Shown here one piece after another: positions 31,701 through 35,651 of a stretch of 35,651 bases of DNA (the stretch's first letter is position 1; the number at the start of each line of letters is the position of its first letter). A model generated the notes under the pieces. It made no database searches and was not told the origin of the DNA. It saw only the letters and a list, made by a program, of their open reading frames with translations. The stretch covers positions 53,703 to 89,353 of the forward strand of contig DGXY01000103.1 of assembly GCA_002396885.1 (NCBI GenBank). Direction: 5' to 3'. The stretch is from Akkermansiaceae bacterium UBA5020. GTDB taxonomy: Bacteria > Verrucomicrobiota > Verrucomicrobiia > Verrucomicrobiales > DEV007. Made by a program: the position numbers and the translations under genes.

Positions 31701-33502
31701 CCACCATCCGAATCGCGAGCCAACCGCTCAATTTCGACGGCACCCTGCGCTGGGCCGACCGCGTCCTGACTTTAGGCGGAAAGGGAACGAGCGGGGGACG
31801 TTCGGTCATGTCGCTCGATGCGGAGATCCCCCTCGATCCAAAGAAATTGAAGCCCGATTTGTGGTTTGGTCAGGAGGCTCCGCTCTCCCTCGCCCTCGTC
31901 ATCGACCGGCTTTCCGTCGGCACGATCTCACGTCTCGCCATGGAAAAGGCACCGATCCTCGGCGACCTCTCGATGAACGTGACGTTCGCGGGCACGCCCT
32001 CCCTGCCGACCCTGGCGGGCTCGCTCGACCTCACCGGGATCACCGTGCCCCGCGAAGGCAAGGCGATGCCGGCCGGCCAGTTCGCGGTGAAGCTCGATGC
32101 GAGGGGTGAACAATTTTCCCTCTCGGGCGATTATCAACACCCCGATGTGAAGCCACTCGTGATTTCGGCGAAGCTCCCCTTCCATCCTGCGGCCTGGGCC
32201 ACGGGCAAACGGATGGTGAAGGAAGAGACGATCGCCGCGAGCGCGAAGATGGAGCGCAGTTCGCTCGGCTTCCTCACCGGACAAGTGCCGGGGATCGAGT
32301 CCATCGCCGGCGAAGTTTCCCTCGATGCGACGGTCTCGGGCACGATCGGCGCCCCTCAGATCAAGGGCAACAGCCAGCTCAGCCTCCAACGTCTCCGCCT
32401 CGAGAATCGCCTCGCGCCCTCGCTGCAGGACATCGTGCTCGTCGCCAATTTTGCCGAAAACCGACTCGTTCTCGAAAAACTGTCCGCCCTCGTCGCGGGC
32501 GGCACCCTCGAAGGGAAGGGCGAGGTGCTCCTGAAGCCGGGAGGTGAACCGACCATCCAACTCAGCCTCACCGGCAGGGAAGTGCTCGTGGTGCGCACAC
32601 CCGATGTGAACATGCGGACCGACCTCGATCTGAACCTCGCTGGTCCTTTTTCCAAAGCCGCACTGACCGGTGAAATTGGGATCACGAGCAGCCGCTACTT
32701 CAAGAATTTTGACCTCCTCCCCATCGGCCTGCCCGCGAAAAAGACCGAGTCGGCCCTCCCCACGGTCGATCGGGCACCCGCGGGCGGGGCTGCGGCCTAT
32801 CAGGATCTCGATGTCGGGGTGAAGGTCGCTCCCTTTCAGGACTGGACCGTCGCGGTGCGGGTCCACACGAAGGATCCCTTCCTCATCAGCAGCAACCTGC
32901 TCGAATCCTCGATCACCGCCGACCTGAACCTCACCGGCACGCTCGGGCGCCCCAATCCCATCGGCATCGTGGAGATCCAGAAGGGGGAAATGAGCCTGCC
33001 TTTCAGCAAAATCAACGTCGAGACGGGGCGGATCGTTTTTGACCAAGCCACTGGCTTCAACGGAGCCCTCGAATTCAAGGCCCGGGGCAAGGCCGACCGC
33101 TACCAGATCTCGATCTACCTCTATGACCGCGTCCTTTCCCCGCAATATGTCCTCACCAGCATCCCGCCCCTGCCGAGCGAGGACATCATGACCCTCCTCG
33201 CCACCGGAACGACCCGGGACGAACTCACCGGAGGCGACCCCGGTTCGATGGCGGCCGGCAAAGCAGCGGGTTTGCTCTTCAAAAACCTCCAGAAAAAGAG
33301 CAACGAGGCCGACGGCGACCCCACACTTCTCGACTTGCTAGAAGACCGAACTGAGCTTGAGTTGGGCCGTGTCAATCAGGAAACCGGTGAGCAGACCTTT
33401 GGGGGAAAAATCCGCCTTTGGAAGCAGTTGTTCTTCGTCGGCGATGTCGACGCCCAGAGCGATTACCGCGCCCTGCTGAAATACGTCTTCCGCTTCGAAT
33501 AG
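28724..33502 (+). CDS. tamB: TamB-like translocation/assembly module protein (DUF490)
   Basis: A 1592-residue inner-membrane-anchored AsmA/TamB-type protein. One helix (about 27-46, CLVSVLVIFLVLVPIALAIL) is followed by a very long beta-rich repeat region that would form a hydrophobic groove across the periplasm, and a C-terminal TamB domain (roughly the last 400 residues). That domain has NPIGIVEIQKGEMSLPFSK, FDQATGFNGALEFKARG, LTSIPPLPSEDIMTLLATG and the closing GGKIRLWKQLFFVGDVDA. TamB proteins transport phospholipid or assist outer-membrane protein insertion together with an Omp85 protein. The next gene, 10 bases downstream, encodes such a partner. A Thr/Pro/Ala-rich stretch (near 30785-30870) looks like a linker. 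Confidence 0.92.
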   Translation: MLEFEEGPPARDTEAVPPTTDRKRPGCLVSVLVIFLVLVPIALAILNGPGFRAIARFGGLKAAASQGITGNFLIDGSLWSGFSLREIDLTDGSKDGLSIRIEGVSLDYRGWGLVTGATKYDWLDSVHLGKAEIRLKLPDPEQPNKPAKAKKPREPGEQPDTFNPLWNLLAAELRIDDLTLSIQQGDRVTSVESLHVYLPGGGDGSLKLDRLSLPGQKPLEGVDAVVSKGEHRLTLGPLSLLGYAELQSLAVAEATPGEYTVDAALGVAGGALDLALKVPHRAPLDLKLGLRRGTRLSLDQIPLPGSKLHGEVTDLDLTFAGDPAKPPTWKIDGKVVAAKTGWDNVSTDSLLLLVRENRLSLEVARGQATVQVEAAAPLANAATAADLAAVPMQFVVKASVPDLRATAEDFGKELPLAGSIQLDARDFQLAGGKITTGNLLIETQGLAWDGIALSGGQVAAHVERENFVRLAIDLGLDETNLVHVAGTVDATAKRYEAEATVALDTTGRLGEVLRDLKKESFSGVVGLSWKGHGSFGPEGHGGAAKIDLRALKIGEGTPLDGTLAANYEDKTATLESLALTAGDVSLGGSGAWDGETVRLPDWKLTRGDRNPLTLAVELPFKPGTEGGFLAQSTPLSLDLALDQLNLEEITRFFAAAPPVAGKLNGSVKAGGSFTDLQLASQLDFHPEAKTPTGPTTTPVEAAAKTAPPTTAPQATVDLALRGDVDVPASWEMDLETVVSGLQFQGMALQNISLTAATDREQADRPLLARVRFDQSETLLDATARLDLAGAKTLADLAGVPILADASLEISNVATLLSDFAPPKLKSLPLSGALSASVAGLRIEKGSLTDGKVSVNSKNFTVESEVFDTIDLAVTIPRPDELETALIVALDDASRIEGKGGFHLKEKRYEGALALQADLVSKSSRLRSLLAGRPMAELLPGKTSLEWQGRGRLPDQDHAGTLKLDADALRLAGGAEPIHLDLAGSYTATSADFPTIRIASQPLNFDGTLRWADRVLTLGGKGTSGGRSVMSLDAEIPLDPKKLKPDLWFGQEAPLSLALVIDRLSVGTISRLAMEKAPILGDLSMNVTFAGTPSLPTLAGSLDLTGITVPREGKAMPAGQFAVKLDARGEQFSLSGDYQHPDVKPLVISAKLPFHPAAWATGKRMVKEETIAASAKMERSSLGFLTGQVPGIESIAGEVSLDATVSGTIGAPQIKGNSQLSLQRLRLENRLAPSLQDIVLVANFAENRLVLEKLSALVAGGTLEGKGEVLLKPGGEPTIQLSLTGREVLVVRTPDVNMRTDLDLNLAGPFSKAALTGEIGITSSRYFKNFDLLPIGLPAKKTESALPTVDRAPAGGAAAYQDLDVGVKVAPFQDWTVAVRVHTKDPFLISSNLLESSITADLNLTGTLGRPNPIGIVEIQKGEMSLPFSKINVETGRIVFDQATGFNGALEFKARGKADRYQISIYLYDRVLSPQYVLTSIPPLPSEDIMTLLATGTTRDELTGGDPGSMAAGKAAGLLFKNLQKKSNEADGDPTLLDLLEDRTELELGRVNQETGEQTFGGKIRLWKQLFFVGDVDAQSDYRALLKYVFRFE

Positions 33503-33512
33503 ACATTCTCCG

Positions 33513-35552
33513 ATGATCTTCCGCCTCCGAGCCCCTCTCCTCACCTTCACCGCTCTCGCGGTGGGTGGGATGGTCGCGGCTGCGGACCTGGTCTCGATCG
33601 AGGGCTTGCAGTCCGTCCCGACTTCGCAGGCCCGCACCTGGATCGCCTCCCAGCTCAAGTTCGTCGAATCGGCCGGGGTCAGCCGCGCCCGCGCCGACGA
33701 CCTCGCGTTCTTCCTCGAAAATGCGATGCGCGAGCAGGGCTACAGCGACGCCACCGTTGATTGGAAAATCGTGGGTGAAGGCGCGGCCGCCCGGATTCTT
33801 CTTACCGCCTCCGAGGGCAGCTCCATCGTGGTCGGCAACATCTCCGTCGAAGGGAACGTCGCCCTCGAGGACGCGGCCGTGATCGAGCTGCTCACCTCCG
33901 CGACGGTGAAGCGGCTCAAGAAAGAGCCCGGCGAAACCCTGCCCTACGTGAAGCAGGACATCGAGCAGGGCCGGGGCAAGGTCGTCTCGTTCTACAAGCT
34001 GCTCGGTTTCCGCAATGCGAAGGTCGACCTCGAAAAGGAGATCGAAGGAGCGCGCGCCAATCTCATCCTCACCGTGACCGAGGGCACCGGAGCGAAAGTG
34101 GGTAAAATCACCTTTCCCGAGGCTCCGGCTCCGGAACTCGCCGACGCCTTCGAGGCCATCGCGACGGAGTTCACGGGGAAGACCTATTCCGGAGCCGTTC
34201 CCGGCAATCTTGCCTCACGGGTCCGCGCCGCCGTCGTCAACGCGGGATTTTTTCACGCAAAGGTCACCGCCGAGGAAAAAGAAGGGGGCCTCTTCGATGG
34301 AGCCGAGACCGTCGATCTCGTCGTCACGGCCGACTGGGGAGGCGCCGTTGCCGTTTCGGGCGTGCGGGTGAATGGGAACCAGAAGGTCAACACGACCTTT
34401 TTCGACCGCCATTTCGCCAAACTCGTCGACAAACCCTACTCCCCGAGTGAAGCGAACGCGGCGGTCAATGAACTCCTCCAGACCGGCGCCTTCGAGACGG
34501 TGCGGACCGATGTCGAGGCGCAGGAGGATGGCACTTACCTCCTTGATGTCGAGGTCGAGGAAGGTTACTCGCGCACACTCGGGGTCTACGGTGGTTTCAC
34601 GAACTACGAGGGCCCCATCGCCGGCTTCGAGTTCCGCAATCTCAACCTTTTCGGCAATGTCCGAAAGATCGATTCGGCGATCGAGTTCTCGAAACGTGGG
34701 GCCCGGGGTGAGGTCGACTACACCGATCCGTGGTTCCTCGACAGCTCCTATCAATTCAGCGGTGGTCTTTTCGCCCTGAACCGCCAGGAGGAGGGCTACG
34801 AGAAATTCAAGACCGGCGGCCGCTACGAGTTCAGCCGGCGCTTCGGCGAGAAGAAGGTCGACTCTGTCGCCCTCTTCGGAGAGGCCGCCTATACTGACGT
34901 GCACGATGCCGAGATCGATCCGCGCTACCTTGGCGACACCGAATACCTCTCCCACCAACTCGGCTTCTCCCTCACCCGCGACCGCCGCGACGACCCGCGC
35001 CGCCCCCGCAAGGGTTACCTCGCCCAGACCTCACTCGCGGCGGCTTCCTCCGCCTTTGGCAGCGAGGTGGAATACTGGAAGGCGAGCGGACGCCTTGGTT
35101 ACTACCTCCCCGTCGGCGAACACACCCTCCGCCTCGGGGCCCGGGCCGGGCTCATCACGCCGATGGGCGACACCGATGACATCCCCATCGATTTGCGTTA
35201 CTTCAATGGCGGCCCCTTCAGCGTGCGCAGCTTCCAGGAGCGCTCGATGGGCTTCCGTGATCCCGGCAGCGGCCATCCCGTGGGAGGCAACTTCTACACC
35301 GTCTTCAACGCCGAATACGAAGTCCCCCTCGCCGTCGTCAAAGGGCTCAGCGTCGTTCCCTTCGCCGACGCCGGGAATCTCCTTTTTGACGACGCCAACG
35401 CCGGACTTGAAGATCTCCGCTACGCGGTCGGCCTCGGCCTGCGTTACGAAACCCCGATCGGTCCCCTTCGGGCCGAGTATGGGCTGAACCCCGATCAGCG
35501 CCCCGGAGAACCCGAGGGCACCTTCCACATCGGGTTCGGGCTGGGTTATTGA
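33513..35552 (+). CDS. Omp85 superfamily outer-membrane protein (BamA/TamA-like)
   Basis: A 679-residue outer-membrane protein with signal peptide (MIFRLRAPLLTFTALAVGGMVAAA), about four POTRA-like repeats (about 25-355; FYKLLGFRNAKVDLEKE and VNELLQTGAFETVRTDVEAQEDG are typical), and a C-terminal 16-strand barrel. The loop-6 motif, normally VRGF/VRGY, reads VRSF (Val571-Phe574 in GGPFSVRSFQERSMGF), a glycine-to-serine change. The chain ends in an aromatic residue (GFGLGY), as expected of a barrel signal. The adjacent tamB gene, 10 bases upstream, argues for a TamA role, while four POTRAs are more than the three of E. coli TamA, so a BamA-like role cannot be excluded. Confidence 0.92.
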   Translation: MIFRLRAPLLTFTALAVGGMVAAADLVSIEGLQSVPTSQARTWIASQLKFVESAGVSRARADDLAFFLENAMREQGYSDATVDWKIVGEGAAARILLTASEGSSIVVGNISVEGNVALEDAAVIELLTSATVKRLKKEPGETLPYVKQDIEQGRGKVVSFYKLLGFRNAKVDLEKEIEGARANLILTVTEGTGAKVGKITFPEAPAPELADAFEAIATEFTGKTYSGAVPGNLASRVRAAVVNAGFFHAKVTAEEKEGGLFDGAETVDLVVTADWGGAVAVSGVRVNGNQKVNTTFFDRHFAKLVDKPYSPSEANAAVNELLQTGAFETVRTDVEAQEDGTYLLDVEVEEGYSRTLGVYGGFTNYEGPIAGFEFRNLNLFGNVRKIDSAIEFSKRGARGEVDYTDPWFLDSSYQFSGGLFALNRQEEGYEKFKTGGRYEFSRRFGEKKVDSVALFGEAAYTDVHDAEIDPRYLGDTEYLSHQLGFSLTRDRRDDPRRPRKGYLAQTSLAAASSAFGSEVEYWKASGRLGYYLPVGEHTLRLGARAGLITPMGDTDDIPIDLRYFNGGPFSVRSFQERSMGFRDPGSGHPVGGNFYTVFNAEYEVPLAVVKGLSVVPFADAGNLLFDDANAGLEDLRYAVGLGLRYETPIGPLRAEYGLNPDQRPGEPEGTFHIGFGLGY

Positions 35553-35651
35553 GCCTCATATCCTCTCCGTGAGGGATTCCGGTCTCGAATGGCCTGTCGG
35601 GACTGATTGGCGGGCCCAAAGTTATGAAAATTACGAATTTTATTGAATTTT
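35553..35651. other. End of window: AT-rich region after the Omp85 gene
   Basis: The 99-base tail holds an imperfect hairpin (ATCCTC-TCCGT-GAGGGAT, 35559-35576) that might stop tamB/Omp85 transcription, then becomes AT-rich from about 35618. An ATG at 35624 opens a frame (MKITNFIEF) that runs off the window; it could be the start of another gene but cannot be supported. Confidence 0.3.

Noticed and set aside
35624..35651. Start of another gene at the right edge
   Set aside because: Only nine codons are visible before the window ends, and AT-rich sequence opens frames easily.

Overview
The window looks like chromosome from a GC-rich member of the PVC superphylum, most probably Verrucomicrobiota. 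The evidence is gene content: a PSCyt1/DUF1549/DUF1553 (PSD1) protein paired with a DUF1501 protein, a PVC-type propeller-cytochrome fusion, a sulfatase, a XylR-type regulator and an ActP/DUF485 pair. The species cannot be named from sequence alone. I see no rRNA, tRNA, CRISPR array, transposase or phage gene. No gene-free gap exceeds about 180 bases.

Layout. Bases 1-92 are a 16-bp tandem repeat running up to ridA. Bases 98-1678 (+) hold ridA and a PLP-dependent D-amino acid lyase. Bases 1679-8386 (-) hold a probable five-gene operon read from right to left: DJ-1/PfpI protein, sugar isomerase-like TIM barrel, penta-heme cytochrome, sorbosone-dehydrogenase-like propeller, sulfatase. A XylR-type regulator (8458-9633, +) is divergent from it. 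A giant alpha-2-macroglobulin follows (9811-15768, +), convergent with a four-part PVC redox protein (15846-19286, -). Bases 19438-22736 (-) read DUF485, actP, then an rsmA-Nudix fusion. Bases 22878-26742 (+) carry the PSD1/DUF1501 pair. A DUF502 membrane protein (-) and a Cys/Lys-rich membrane protein (+) are divergent at 27.4-27.6 kb. Then come OsmC, TamB and an Omp85 protein (+) to the end of the window.

How the genes may work together. The 1.7-8.4 kb operon looks like a carbohydrate-processing and periplasmic oxidation module: sulfatase, propeller dehydrogenase and multiheme cytochrome, with the XylR-type protein as likely regulator. RidA probably clears the enamine released by the adjacent PLP enzyme. 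DUF485/ActP import acetate-like acids. TamB and the Omp85 protein form an envelope-biogenesis pair.

The most unusual signal is a set of palindromic elements that are translated in frame inside genes. Two REPIN-like inverted doublets lie just before the signal-peptide cores of adjacent operon genes (3060-3130 and 4625-4737). A 70-nt palindrome lies in a loop of the PSD1 protein (23455-23524). A related hairpin lies between two convergent genes (15812-15829). The two arms of the first element carry compensatory base-pair swaps that keep each hairpin intact. Also notable are the RsmA-Nudix fusion with an altered Nudix box, a sulfatase whose CxPSR motif reads CRPSL, and an almost complete lack of Shine-Dalgarno sequences.
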